DNA of 64,000 nucleotides from Zygnema cylindricum (taxonomy: Eukaryota; Streptophyta; Zygnematophyceae; Zygnematales; Zygnemataceae): contig JBBHKE010001043.1 of NCBI GenBank assembly GCA_037447655.1, forward strand, positions 49,561-113,560. The letters are read 5' to 3'. A program made the position numbers and the translations under genes. Every line of letters starts with the position of its first letter. Positions within the stretch are counted from its first letter, which is position 1. Below are positions 8,131-23,100 of this stretch, piece by piece. The notes beneath the pieces were generated by a model, which searched no databases, was not told where the DNA came from, and saw nothing but the letters and a program-made list of their open reading frames with translations.

Positions 8131-11100
8131 CTGCAAAATCCACTTACGTTTCCATTACTATAAACAGGGCTTGACGCTGTAATTTATACATCAAAGGAAC
8201 CTCGAGAAGGAAAAATAACCAAATATAATGTAATCTTTGCAAAACAGCTAACCGTGAATGCTAGTCGTTCAAACTTTCTTGCATTTGTCGACACGCAGGT
8301 ATCCTCATCGTAATTTTTTTACAATGTGTACGTTTTTGCATGCATGCACATGCAAATTTACAAGATGCCATAGCCCAGGAGGCTCACGATCATAACCATT
8401 TAAAGCGAGGTGATACTGTATTATTGAACAACTCACCTTGTTGGGATCATAATTTAAAAAACTGCCTCCACTCGCTTCTATGCTAACAATGGCTGGCTGC
8501 TGTTGTAGAGCTAGAAGCAAGCCCAACCAGCCGTTCATCTAGACTCGCTCAAATGACTATATGGTCAAATTGCCACCAGCCTGCACATACAACCGACCAA
8601 ATAGAAGTAATACATTTTGGTATGCATATAAGGCATGTGAAGACCCAGATATACGTGCCAAAAGACAAGGACAAAAAACATTCGTCACAAACACTTCACC
8701 TACTTACAGGTTTGGCTTTCAAATTTGCCTCTAAACAAGGTACCATGGGAAGTGTAGCTCAATGCAACTTTTACTTGTTGTCCTCCACAAATGCCTGCAT
8801 ATTTGGAGGCCAAAATCAGAGTGTTGTTGGCTGCATAATCGAGTGCTTGAAAAGGCCAACCCCCACTAGAACACTCACGCCTCAGGCTAGAACATTCCAA
8901 AATTTGCCTTTCCGAAATAGTGGGAACAGGCGATGTTCCAGCTCTGGCGATGTAGAGGGCACTTTCAATTGCTGAAATGGATGCGAAAAGCTAGCATGTG
9001 TCTGGAACATTACAGCAAATTCAGCATTCGCGAATGCTTGATCAAGGAGAATAGAAGACTGTTAGGATTATTGGGAGAATCGGCGGATCAACCTAAATCA
9101 TGTTTTGATTTGATGTGGAGAATCGGTCGTCCGAGGATTTGTTGACGTTTGGTTCGCGTGGCGTGATTCTTTTTTGAGTATGGTTTCGCAATTTGCATCG
9201 AGTACCTTTGGTTTGTTTAATGTACGGCGGTTCAGTACCAGACGGTACATAGATAATTTCTGCATGATGGTTCAGTTTGGTCGTGTCACTGGTGACTGTG
9301 TTATTTAGTGCGCAGTACGTGTCTAGTTCGTTTTAGTGCGTGTCACTTTATTTCGGCGCTTGAATGCTTTTTAGGCGCACGTCCGCATGAGGACTTCGGC
9401 GCCCTTGTCTGCTTTCAGTTAGTGGAGTTAGTGGTCGTGAGTTGTCGGTGTTAGGAAGGGTATATTAGCGAGAGTATTACTATTAGTTTTGTATGCAGTC
9501 TGAGGAGATGCATCATGTGTCTGAGAGAGATACATTAAAGTGTATAGAGTAAAGAATTAAGGAAGGAGGAAGTGTAAGATGTAAGTTATATGTCGGAATA
9601 AGAGAAGAATGACAGCAGTGTGAGAGCTGTGTATGGAGGAAGCTTCGGCTTAATATATTTCCTATTCTGCCGATAAGATTTATTTGTGAGCAGTGAAAGA
9701 ATGTGTTTTCCGCTATGAGATTTATTTTTTGTTAGCTTCCGCTGTGATATTAATTTTTGTATGTGAGCATCTCTGTGAGCACTTTTCGATTTTTAACAAG
9801 TGGTATTGGAGCACTTTATGGATTTTTTATCAAAGACAACCATTTACACAAAGAAATCAAATTGTGCAAATTAAGATCATGAAAGAAACGGTGGAATTAC
9901 TAGTGGAAAGTAAAAAAGTGATTTTTAAAATAGTTCAAGGAGGAATGAATAGGGATAAGGCTACAATAGAACATCTACGGTTTTTCAATCACTGAATTGT
10001 CATGATAATCATTCAAAGAGGAGAAGGCTCTGGTGAAAAGCTAGCACATCGGATGTTTTCCAATCATTGTGTTTGAGTTCTTAACGACTTTAATGCTCCC
10101 ATGAAAGAGCCTCATTATCTTGCAGATGACTAAAATATAATGTGTTCCATTTAAGCTTTACTATTTCAACCGCTAAAAGATATTTTGATTTTTCATGTAC
10201 AATTTCCCATTATAATGGCCTGAATTCAATTTTTTTTGTAAAAAACTGAATTGCCATGATCACTTCTCAAATGAAATGGTCGTTTTGCACGTACTACAGG
10301 TTTTCTGGTCGCTAATGGCTGTAACAGCTTGTCCATTCACCCAATTCCAGTTGGTCGCCACCATCCACGACGGGATGTTGCTAACATCGGGAAGTATGTA
10401 TCCCGCGCTCGCGTAACGGAAGTATTTGTTCATTTTCTTTGACGTTTCATTTGTAAAACTTTCCAGCTCGAGACCTCGGACCCCTGAACCATGAAGTTCC
10501 CAATGGAAAAGCTTCAACTCTACTGATACAAACAATCAACATTCCTTTTGAAATTCCTTTTGAAATTAGAGAATTTATCTTAGCATCTTCCTTAATTTGT
10601 AGAATGCATGTAGAGTTTATAGAAGGTTGGTTTTCAAAAGAAATGTACACTTAGCTCATAATAGTCATGTTTGAATCAGAACTGTATATGGAAAAAAAAT
10701 TGATTGTTGAGGCTCACCAAAAGTGCACAAGTAGTCATTTCCAATCGTGGAGTATCCCTCATTACAAGTGCATGCGAGATCAAGCGCAGTACATATGCCA
10801 TGGCCTCCAAAAACATCCGTGGCCTCTATCGCATTGCAAATCTCACACATTCTGAAACAGATCTTCAATTACAATCAAAACAGATTGTTTGCAGGGAACT
10901 GGGGGTAAAACAGTTGTTCGCGTTATTTAATCATGTTAGGTTGCCGTTTACAGTAACAGTTGTTCCGGACAGAAAGTTTTTGCTCACGTCCACATTTACC
11001 CTTGCTATAGTTTGAAAAGCACGGGTGATTTGGCCTGAAAATAAATTGTTTTGTAACTTCCTGGAAGAAAGGATTGAAATGTTAGAACTGAGATCTTCAT

Positions 11101-14100
11101 AAATAACATCCCCATGCACTCTGACATGAGATGTATGATGAAGGACATATTTATGTGACAATTTCAGATTGAAACAATGTTGGTGAACAAGCGTAGCGAA
11201 AAATGTAATCTGGGTGTGTACACTATCAAATTGGCCTATATTGAGTTTCTTCTCTAATCCAAAGCATGAAACGCTTCACAAAATTATGAACTTGCTATAG
11301 AGTAGACCCTAAATGTGAAAGACTTTGACCTCTAAAATTTTGCATTTTCATGATGCTGACAAGTCTAGACAAAAAAGGTCAAAGGGCATGGCACTTTTCC
11401 GAAATGGGTGATAAAGAACTTTATCTGGAGTGTTATTATTGTTCACATGACCAGCATATAGGAAATATATTATCTTAAATCTAGGTTAGCTTCATTGATA
11501 CAGATGCCCTCATGGGTGAATTCAAAATTGGTCGCCTTAAATCTTTTCGGGTGTCCCATACTCTTCACCTTCTATTCTTGGATAGAAAATGGTAACAGCC
11601 ATATGAGCACAAAATCAACCAATAAGAAAGGCGAAGCAAGTGACCAGTAGTAACTAGAGATGATTGATACGACCCAAATATCTCGGTTTTTATGTCCACT
11701 TTGGCTTTAAAACATAGCCATTAACTAGAACGAGGAGTTATCGTGGTAATTTTTCGATGTCTCAAGCCAATGAACATATCAGTCGTTACTCACAATTCTT
11801 GCAATTTCTGAAGCTTGCTGAAACTTGCGGGAATAACTCCGACCAATTTTGTTTTTTGACATGTCTCTGCAATGACGAGTGAATATTAAAATAAACTGCA
11901 ACGACGAGCGAATTTTAAAATAAACTGAAAATGACAGTTCTAGCCGGTCACTAATAGAATCTTCGGGCACAAAGGAAACTAAGCATAAAAAAACGATTCA
12001 TTCTTTAATCTTTTGAAAATGAATAAATATGCTAGCTACTGCATTTCAAAGTTATTGCAGCTAGAAGGTCCACAAATAATGTTCATATCGTCTATCTTTG
12101 AGCTCATCATTTACAATGTAGTTTTGTTACATGAGAGCAAGTGTTTTTTAGCCATTGGAGTGGTGAAGCTTACCGTAGAATATAATATCTCACGAATTTT
12201 TGTGTATTCACAGCTTGTTAAAATAGAGTAGTGGCAATTAAACAGTTCTATCTTTCTTAATGGGCAGATTTGCCATTTGAGATTCCAAAAGCTGTTGATT
12301 TGCTTTGTGTACATGTAGTAACTGACCTGGTAGCCTTTTCATTATTAGAATTATCCTGTAGGCATAACATTAATAATTTACTATTTAATAAATTGCTGTT
12401 ATTATTTCTTTAAAATTTCAATTCTGAATTTTTTTACTTTTATTGACAGAGATCACAATTAGATATTTGGCATTTGATATTTGGTCACAATTTGACACTA
12501 GACATTTTTTTTTTTTTCCTTGTACTTGTGCACTCTCGAATATTAAAGAATTATGATTCTTTGAATTAGAATGAGCATAAACACATGGAGTACACTTTTG
12601 ATTCGTAATACAACCAGAGTCTACGTGTCTTACACGCTTTGGAGGGATATCAGTTTATCCATGGAAGATGGAATACTTCCGCTCAATTGGTTAGAGTTAT
12701 CCATCTGTGACACCGACCATTTCCACCCCACTAGTCACATCCCCCTCTCTCCGCCAATCGCCTCTTTAGTTTGAGGGCCAAGATGATAAACGTTGAAGAA
12801 AATGATTGAGAATTATTTGTAAATACATCTAAAAGATTTTTTCCCACCAATCACACTTGAAAATTCTTAAAAGTAAATTTGAATTGATTCTGTTATAACT
12901 GATCTATTTTGCCTTAGTCCAATTTAAAAGTTAAATAATTAGACAATTTTGAACTTATTTCGTGTTGTACTTGTTAAATTTGACTTATAAAAACAATAAA
13001 TTTTAGTCACAATACCCTACTGGCTTAAAAATAATCGTTTATTATTACAACTTTTGTTATTATTTTTATTACTAATATGATTTTTGCTAATAGTATTATT
13101 ACAATTTTTTTTATGATTACCGATAGCATAATTATGATCTACAAAACTTAATAAATATTAGGGAAAACTTTGACATTCAAATTTTTGAGATTTTGGATTT
13201 CATTAAAAAAAAAAACAAAACAAAACAATCATTGTAGTTACAATAATATCGCCTTCTCTCATACAAACCTGTCAACATACACTAACATGCAACAAAGCAG
13301 ATGAATTTTGAGCACACATTTGAAACATAACCTAGCTGTAGTGCCTTACAACTGTAAGAGGGATGTCAAGTTAACAATTAACAATGGAATACTTCCACTC
13401 AGCTGGTTGTCATGTAGGTATCTGTGACACCGGAAGTCCCCAACCCACCAACCCACCAACCACCCCCCCTCACCAGGTGCCTTATAGTTAGTGTCAGATA
13501 CAAATCTACAAACTAAAAAAAAATTGAGCCTGAATTTTAAATAATCTCATATTTATAATCCACCATCCCATTTTAAAAACTAAGTTGAAAAACAATTTCG
13601 AACTGCTTTCGTGTTGTAAATGTTAATTTTAACGTTTACACACGAAGAAATCATAGTCACAATACTCTATATAGAACACCATCCCCATCGCTTTCTTACA
13701 TTACGTCCTCAATTCAAATGAATAAATAATCTCAGTTGCATTGTTCTTATCTTTACTCATTAAATTTTAGTCCAAGCTCCCCTTCCATTCCCGTGTCCTC
13801 TCTTCCATCAAAAACCATAACCAATTAAAACAGACTTTCGATGCATAACATGACCATAGTGTCATGTGTCTTACAAGTATTGGAGGGATCTCATTTGCCC
13901 GATGGATGATGGAATGCTTCCATTCAACAGATTGTGATATAGCCAACTTTTGACATTTCAGCCTCCGCATACCCCACCGAACCCCCAACTCCCCACCAAA
14001 AGCCTCCGTGTTAAAATGGCAAACTTATGTCAAAGTAAAAAGATTGAATATGAATTAGTAAGTGTATTTAGTGTTTTTTACCCAAATTGTCACATAATTA

Positions 14101-17100
14101 TATATTTTTTTCTTATTTTAAGTAATTGCGCACATACAATATCCATAAAACATATTATCTATCGCCACATTCCCCCACCCTCACCTGCATAACAACCCTT
14201 TATCCCCCCTCTGTTTCCTACATTACGTCAACCTTTTTAATTAAGATATAAATTAACAAAGCCAAATTACAAGTACTAAAAATATGAATAAATTTACAAA
14301 ATTTGAATGAAAAAAATGAGAGATCGTCATAATCGCGTCATATTTCAAAACAAAGATGTATTTGCTTAATCTTCCCATATATATACATATGAATATACTA
14401 TTACATATTATCCCTCACGTGTCATACCCTTTGCCTTCCGCCCTTGCTTCATATGGGTTTTTCCATTTAAAATAATAAAAGGAAGAAAATAAACAAAAAT
14501 AACAAATAAAATAATACTTGGAAACTCAAAAAAATAAAAAAAGGATAAACATCACAGAAAAAAGAAGTGCGAAATGACTCTTCCTTTCACACCACAAGGC
14601 TTTGACCATGATCACCCAACCACCCTTTATCTTTCATCACAAAAAATATATATGTTTCTCAAACATATTAATGATAACAACCTCAAGAAAAGATAGAAAT
14701 GAAAGGACATTTAGTAAATGTGGTGTTTTCCACATCACATCAATTTCAATCGTGATCCCTTCTGTTTTATTTCTTCACCTCTCGAATGACCTACTCTCTT
14801 TCCCTATCATGACATTTAGCTTCCATGGTCATGTTTAAGGAAACAAAAGTTTTGATTGTCAAACTGAATGATTATACTTAATATTATAAAAAGGTTTTTT
14901 AGGAGGATCAACATAATTATTTACTTATTTTTCATAACAAATTACGATTACTAGACATTGATCTACTATTTACTAATTATTATAGATCATTATGAATTTA
15001 TTATAAACTATTGTTATTTAATGTTTACTGTTTATTACAATTAGAATTCTTTGCATTAGATAGCTATTTTTATTATTATTTTTGTTTTGTTAATTAAAAA
15101 TGAATATCATAATTCTCTTTATGTTCATGTTCTCTTTTCTTAATCCATCACAAGATTTAAAAGGACATTTTTGATTGTACAATAACACGTGTCTTACAAG
15201 TATTGGAGGGATCTCATTCGACCGATGGATGATGGAATGTTTCCATTCAAGTAGTTGTACGCTAGACACCTACGACACCGCGCATCCCCACTCCACCAAC
15301 ACCCCTCGCATCTACATAAGTGCCTCAAAGATAATGTACACTACAAGTTCAACGTCTAAAAAAAATACTTAAAAAGTTTAAGCCTTTTGCAAAATAAAAG
15401 GCCTTTATCCAACATCACCCTTAAATTTAAAAATGGTAAACATAATGTTTTTTTTTTCTATTTTAATGAACCAACTTCACACACACATTGTCTATCACAA
15501 TTGCATTTATTTCCATAAGCCCTTCGCAAAACCCCTTCAACCCCACTCGCTATGCTTTCCTACATCTTGTCACCAAACTTTTCCAGTTGAAATTATTTGT
15601 TAAAGAAAAGATAATAGCCAAGTGAACTACACATGACAATTTTACAGCTACTAATTCAAAAAATTACAACATAACTGTTTTAATCATTTTTCTAAAAGGA
15701 AAGATACATGGTTTCCCGTACAAATATGTGCATATGAATGTAAATAAATATGTATATCGCCATCCTATCTATCACCCCCTGTCACCTTTACTCTCCCAAT
15801 TGCTTGACGTAGATTTCTCTACAACGAATGATTAAAATAGGAAAACTAAGAAGAAAATATTCCACAAAAACGTTTTTTTTTTTGGAAAGCACAAATTGGT
15901 AAAAGTAAACAACAGTTGTAACATGCAGTGTTCAGAATACATGACGTTTGTATCCGGCTCCTCTTCTTCGAAAAAATAAATTAAAAAAGCTCAAATTCAT
16001 GAAATAAAGGAAAACCGGTAAAAATAGGAGAAAAATGACAAAAGTTGAACATGTTTTCCATTTCCAACAACATAATTCTCTCTTTCCCTGCACCTTTTCT
16101 CTTCCATCACATCAGTTTATGTTATGTAATTAGATCTTCTTGAATAAGGAAAAAAATGAACGCTTAACTTCAGCATGTTAAAAATATCTTACAAAAACAC
16201 CCATCTCAAGAATAAATCGTTAACCATACAAGTGTTTCTGTTTCCATTTCTATCGATGATAACTATTGTCGGTTATTGTATAAAATTTGTTACAATCTAA
16301 TACAAATTTTCGTAACGAAAGTTGATGACTTTTTAAGTATTATTATATTTAAGCTCATAATCCACTCCTTGTCCTCTCCCTTCTTTTCTAAAATGAACCA
16401 TAGTCATTTGGAGTACACTATTGATACGTACCATCACCAAATTGTCACGAGGCTTACAATAATGTCAGGGATGTCAGTTGACCGATGGATGATGGAATGC
16501 TTCCACTCAACTTGTTGCCAAATATAGATCTATAACACCGGGCATTGCCCCGCAGTTCCCCCCAATTCCCCATTAATTGCCTTTTAGTGAGTAAAATCTA
16601 AATTCTTGTGACCTAGAAAAATGAATGAGTGCAAAATCTTCGTAAACACATCATAAAGGTTAATAACCGCCATCACAACTGTAAAATATTGATATATCAT
16701 AATTTTGAATAGATTTTTATCATTTAAAATAAAATGTACCTTCCCTTCAAAATTGAAATGTGTCAAATAAAGTTTAGAAAACATTGTTCATTAATCATAA
16801 TCGAGTTATTTTTCAAAATATAATATTACAAACTTACTAGATTTTTTGACCACATTTTTCTACTAAGAGTTTCGTATATTGATTTTAATTTTACAATAAG
16901 CACATATTCATGTTTGTTTATTTACACTAAGATTCAAAAAAATATATCTATATGCATATGTTGAATACCATTGGAATATTTAGCTCTGTGTAGTGTCTGT
17001 GGTGACCTATTCCATTTAAAAGAAACGTTCACCGTCATCATGCCGCCTTACATTGTTCAAGATTTTTAGTTGGTTATTAAACATCTAAGTTATGATGTTC

Positions 17101-20100
17101 TGCCAATCGTGCATGCTTTTGCAAAATAACAACAGTATAAGAATATGTTTGTTTTCTTAAAAAAAACGTAATAAACTTCAAGTTAAATTGTTAACCAAAT
17201 GAGATTCAAAAGTGAAAACATAAACACTTATTTTCTAAACAGAATAGAAGTGAACAAAATTTCCAATAAATCTGTACCCTAAATTATCCTCACCGGTACT
17301 TGAATGTTTTATTTATTGTTTCCAATCCAGGAAAACAAAAGCTACATGATCTACAATTTCCCCCCGTCCCCCAAAAAAGATATATGTACAAACATTCTTA
17401 TCTGTTTCACACAACACCTTTTTCTGTTTGCCTACGCTGCTCACATGTAAAATTTCTCCTCAATTACTTAAAAAAAACAAAGAACCTGCAAAGAATCCTC
17501 TTAGGAATGGATAGCTCAAACATGGGAGAAAAAGAACGAATATCAAATATCGATTTTTTCACACTCAGATGTCACCCAATCTTTTCCAATTCAGATGAGT
17601 CATTTAAAAAAGAAAATAAAAACATGAAGTCTATTAAAAAATTTTATTATCCACTAAAAATGTTGATCACTATTCGTTTTTATAGATATCATTTATTATT
17701 TTATTTCCGTTCATGATTCTCCCCTCCCCCTCTCCCTCCTCCCATCTTTCTTCTATCATAAACCATAGTTATGTATAATATGGTTTGATACCTAGCCTAA
17801 CCATAGTGTCATGTGTCTTACAATTCTTGGAGGGATATCAGGTTACCGATGGACGATGGAATGTTTTCACTCAGCTGGTTGTAATTTAGATTCCTGTGGC
17901 ATCGAGAATTCCCTTACCCGCCAAGTGCCTCTTTAGTTAGTGTGTGCTACTAGGTTATAAATCACAACAGAGAATAATTTACAAACTCTTAAAAAATAAT
18001 GTTTAGGGTTTACATCCACTACATTGCGAATCGTAATAAGCGTAAAGAACTATAGTGTAAAAAAAAAAAAAAAAAAAAATAGTGTTATTAACTCTAATTC
18101 GGGTTTTCATTTTTTTTTATTTTTTCTCTAATTTATCAATAACTCTAATTTGGGTTTCTTTCCATAATAAATATCCGCGTTGAATATCTTTACTGTAAAT
18201 TGGATACACGTACAAAATATGACAAAACGTTCAGTTTCACGTCATTATGACGTTTGCACTACACGGTTTGTAAAAAAGCAGTTACATAATAACGGCCTTT
18301 ATTAAATCATTTTCTGTACTTTTTTAGTTAATAAAGTACAATTTTGCACGGTCAGACAACTGACCGTATGCCACACTATTTAAAATGGCACTATATTAGA
18401 GTTGTTGACGCTAATTCAAAAATTACCTTAAATAATGTAAAAAATAATTTAGAAGTATGTACTCTATTTAGGGTGATAGAGTCAAAATTCGGGGCGATGG
18501 AATTAGCGTACATAACGCTAATTACGATTTGCGGTGTACCATACAGAAATATTTACTATTTATAATATTTGATCCGGTTATCAATGACATCGGAAAAATT
18601 TGATAGTTGCACATATAATGCCACCAAACAATCGCATCTGTAAAAAATGTATTGTTAATGTTAGTCTGAATCCGTGTTGACGTTTTAAAAGGTTTTTGAC
18701 CACCATTACACTCATATAATAGATAACTTCAAAGAAACGAAGTTAGCTATCTGAAGGGTTATTATCCGATATCGCACTTAAGTCTCAAAATAATGGACAT
18801 AATTTTTTCTTGGTTTCATACTGTAACTAACGAGTTTTATTTTCACCCATGCAATGTCCATACAAGATCCCATTTGTTTGCAAAACCCATCTCCCCCACG
18901 CTCACACCCACCTCCAACTTTATGTTTTCCTACCTTTTGTCACTAATTTTTCCAATTTGAATCATTTGTTAAAATAATAACAATATTAACGTATAATCAA
19001 CAGAAATATTTACAATTACTTCAAACTGAAAAAGTATAAGTCTGGCTGACAAGACTACAGAATCATTGTAATCATTATTCTAAAACAAAACATACATTTC
19101 CATCAAATTTCTCCCCAGTAAATAATACACAGGTGAATAAAGAATACATATCTACTTGTTCATTCTATATCTCACCCTTTGATCCATTTGTATTCTATAA
19201 TTTATTTCACAAACACTTCTCCATTTCAAATGAATAAAAGGAAAATGAGATAAAGTAAACACTCCGTGGAACATCTTTTTTTCCAAAGACAAATTGGTGG
19301 AAAAAAATAAAAATTGCAAAAAACAATCTTTTCACAACACACGAAGTCATGATCCTCCCCTCTTTTCCTTGTCAAAAAAAAATGATAATCCTCAAATCTA
19401 TGAAAAGAAGAAAACTAACTAAGATGGATAGTAAACAAGATGCATATATTTTCTACACCATATTGTTTACATCACAATCACCGCTCCGTCTTCTGCCATT
19501 TTTCTATCACATCACGTGAAACTTATAAAAAACAACTGACCTGGGACTAATTCAATTTCACGGCGCCTTTCCATTGATCGCGTACAATAGATTTCAGGTC
19601 AGGTTGTTTCTAGACGGTGTTACCACAAACCATAAATATTCATGGTACAATTTGATACAAAGGGTACACGAGTCTTACAATATTTTGAGGGATTTTAGGT
19701 TACCCATGGATGATGGTATATTTCCACTCAACTGGTTGGAATTTAGATATCTGTGACACCGACCATCAACCCACCACCCGATTTCTCCTAGTTAGTATGT
19801 CCTATAAGAATCAAAATAGAAAAAACTGTATAAACTTTTAACAAATTTGTTCTCAGGGTATATGTCCACTACCACACATAAATAACAAAAAATACAAATA
19901 AATTTGATCTAATTTAGTGAATCCCTAATGACTTTTGTAAATTTCAACCAACAATACACGTGAAACGGTTAGTGATCAAAATTTTTTAGCTATCTTTCTT
20001 TTCAAAAGTTAAATTTCACCATATAACGGGCTATTATCCAACATCACACTTAGATTTAAAAATTATAAACATAATTTTTGGCTTATTAACTACTATAACC

Positions 20101-23100
20101 GATGGATTTCACTTTCACACAAACAATGTCCATTCGCAACATTTGTTTCTATAACCCATTCCCCAACCTTGCACTTCCACCCCTCAACGATCTCCTTCGT
20201 TTTTATCCATTTTCAATCATTAAATAAAAAAAATCAAAATGTTAAAAAAACTCAACAAAACCAATTTACAATTTCCAACTTCAAACTGAAAAAAATTCAA
20301 CAACAACACGTGTTGTAAAACAAGTTAAATATGTCCGTCTTACCACTCCCCAATACATAAGTGTATGCAAAGAAACCTACAGTTATACAGCCTATACCTC
20401 ACCCCCGGACTCATTTGCCTTTCCTCCTTTGCTTCAAAATGAATACTCCATTTCAAACGATTTAAGGGAAAATAAACAAAAGAAACGAATCCGCTTAATA
20501 TATTTTTTCATGAACAAGAAAATGGTGGAAAAAACTATCAATTTCAAAATGCAATGTTTTCAAAGATCATGTCGTTATTCATGCTCCCCATTCCCCTCTA
20601 TTTCTTGCCACGAATAAATTTATATTCCTCAAATCTATTAAAAAAAGAAAACTGGTAAAAGAGGGAGAGGAAAATATAAAATTTTAAAATGTTTTTTTTT
20701 TCTACACCACATTTATGTCATTATCCCCGTTAAGTGTCCCCATTATCATCTTCCATTAGTTTCCTCTAATAATGTTCTCTTGAAGTTAAAAAATATAGGG
20801 TTAGCTTTACAGACGGAAAAAAGAGCTCATGAATACACAGTCAAATATTCACGCTAAATTTGAAAAGCAAAAAATATTTTTGTTGCCTTTTCCGCTAATG
20901 AGTGCTATTGTTTATAAATGTTTGATATTTATTTTAATTACTATAATTATCTGTAACTATGATTACTTACAATTATTTTTTATTATTATTTAGTACTATT
21001 CCTACAAAATAGTAATATATCCACCTCTCTTTTACCACCGTTTCCATAACAAACAAATATTAAAAAATTCCACCAGGTTGCACAAGATTGGCGACCGCTT
21101 GTCACAAACTCAATGCCTAATTTCCTTCAGGAAAATCATTTGCACGTCATGCCAGGTGGTAAGTTCTCCAAATTTTCCTCAACAACTGAAATTTAACATC
21201 TAAACATACACATGTTTCGTCAGTCACTGTGTTGCATAAGTACCTTGCTAACTTGTTAAAATGTTGGGAATACTTTTGGCCGATAACAACAGTTAAATAT
21301 TGTGAGAACATGTCCATTCATCTCGTGTGCAGAGAACCGACACCCAGACCTAAAAAGCTAGCGGTAACACTATGCCGATTCTATTAAACCGGTCTAAAAT
21401 TACGTTCGTAGAGGAAAAGGATGCAAAATATCGTGACCTTTTGTCACAAGGAAGCCAACAAGACTGGGAAAATGGTACCGAGCCCGCGATCTGCCGGGTT
21501 TGCGGCGAAACAGTTGGACAGTTTCATCATCAACAAACCACTTGTGGATTTTTCGGTTGTAAGCCCTTGTTCGTGAGAAATTTATTTGTGACTAATTCAA
21601 TTCCACGATCATGTACGATGAACTCAGGTCAGATTTTTTCTGGACGGTGTTATCACAAATCATAATTATTCACAGAAAAATTTTGATACGTAACCTACAC
21701 GAATCTTACATCTCTTGCAGAGTTATCAGGTTGCCGATGGATAATGGTATGTTTCCGCTCAACTGGTTTTCATTTAGATCTCTGTGACACCGAGCATTTC
21801 CCCACCGCCCAAGTTCCTCCTAGTTAGTACGTCCTCTCAGAATCCAAATAGAAAAAGTAGTATCAACTCTTAGCAAATATATTCTAAGGGCGGATTATCA
21901 CTACTACACAAATAAAAAAGGTTACACAACTTTAATTTGATTGTCAATGATGTTATAGATTTGATAGTTGATAGTTACGCCAGAATCACTAGGCAATCGC
22001 ATTTATTTATTTTGCACTTACATTGTTAGCAAGTGTGAATCCTTAATAACATTTGTGAAGGTTTTCGAACCAACAATACACGTGAAATGGTTAGTGATCA
22101 TAATTTTCAGCTTTCTTTTTTTTCAAAGTTGAAGTTCACCATCGAAAGGGCTATTATCCAACATCAAACTCATATAATACACAAAAACCCATAAATTTCA
22201 GAATAGTAAATGGAAATTTTGACTGATTTTCTTTGGTAACCGATGGATTTCACTTTGACACACACATTTTTCATTTTCAATCACATTTATTTCCATCACC
22301 CATTCCTGCAACCCTCGCACCTCCAACCCTCAAGACCTTCCTACATTTTGTCACTATTTTCCATTTTGAAACAATTAACAAAAATAATAGTAATAGGAAA
22401 TTAAACTTAACAAAACAAATTTACAATTACTTCAAACTGAAAAAATCTTAAATATGGCTGTCGAAACAAAAAAATTGTTGTAATCAGTTATGTTTGCCTT
22501 AGTCCCATTTAAAAGTTAAATAATTAGACAATTTTGAACTTATTTCGTGTTGTACTTGTTAAATTTGACTTATAAAAACAATAAATTTTAGTCACAATAC
22601 CCTACTGGCTTAAAAATAATCGTTTATTATTACAACTTTTGTTATTATTTTTATTACTAATATGATTTTTGCTAATAGTATTATTACAATTTTTTTTATG
22701 ATTACCGATAGCATAATTATGATCTACAAAACTTAATAAATATTAGGGAAAACTTTGACATTCAAATTTTTGAGATCTTGGATTTCATTAAAAAAAAAAA
22801 CAAAACAAAACAATCATTGTAGTTACAATAATATCGCCTTCTCTCATACAAACCTGTCAACATACACTAACATGCAACAAAGCAGATCAATTTTGAGCAC
22901 ACATTTGAAACATAACCTAGCATAAGTTTGTTAATTACTGTGAGTTTTGGAACGTTGACTCTAACATTTTATGGTCCTCACATGTGTCGAATTGTATAAA
23001 ATGACATTGGGGAAATATCATTATATCTAAAAACATTATTTTCTTTTCTCACATCATTCTCTCTTCATGCCCCCCCACCATGCCATTGGTGTTGGCACCG

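Larger units (their letters stand above)
8038..9798 (-). repeat. Right arm of large inverted repeat
   Basis: Counterpart of 1469-3214. Coordinates mirror as x + y = 11252 from 8038 to about 9240, where an indel near 9241 (acggtacggtacat versus gacggtacat) breaks the register. The arm holds protease exons on the minus strand and the LTR on the plus strand. Confidence 0.85.

Noticed and set aside
1469-9798. The two LTRs as 5' and 3' ends of one retrotransposon carrying a captured protease gene
   Set aside because: They are in opposite orientation and both touch the same gene flank on their TG side; only one has a primer site and none a polypurine tract. A duplicated locus fits better than gene capture.
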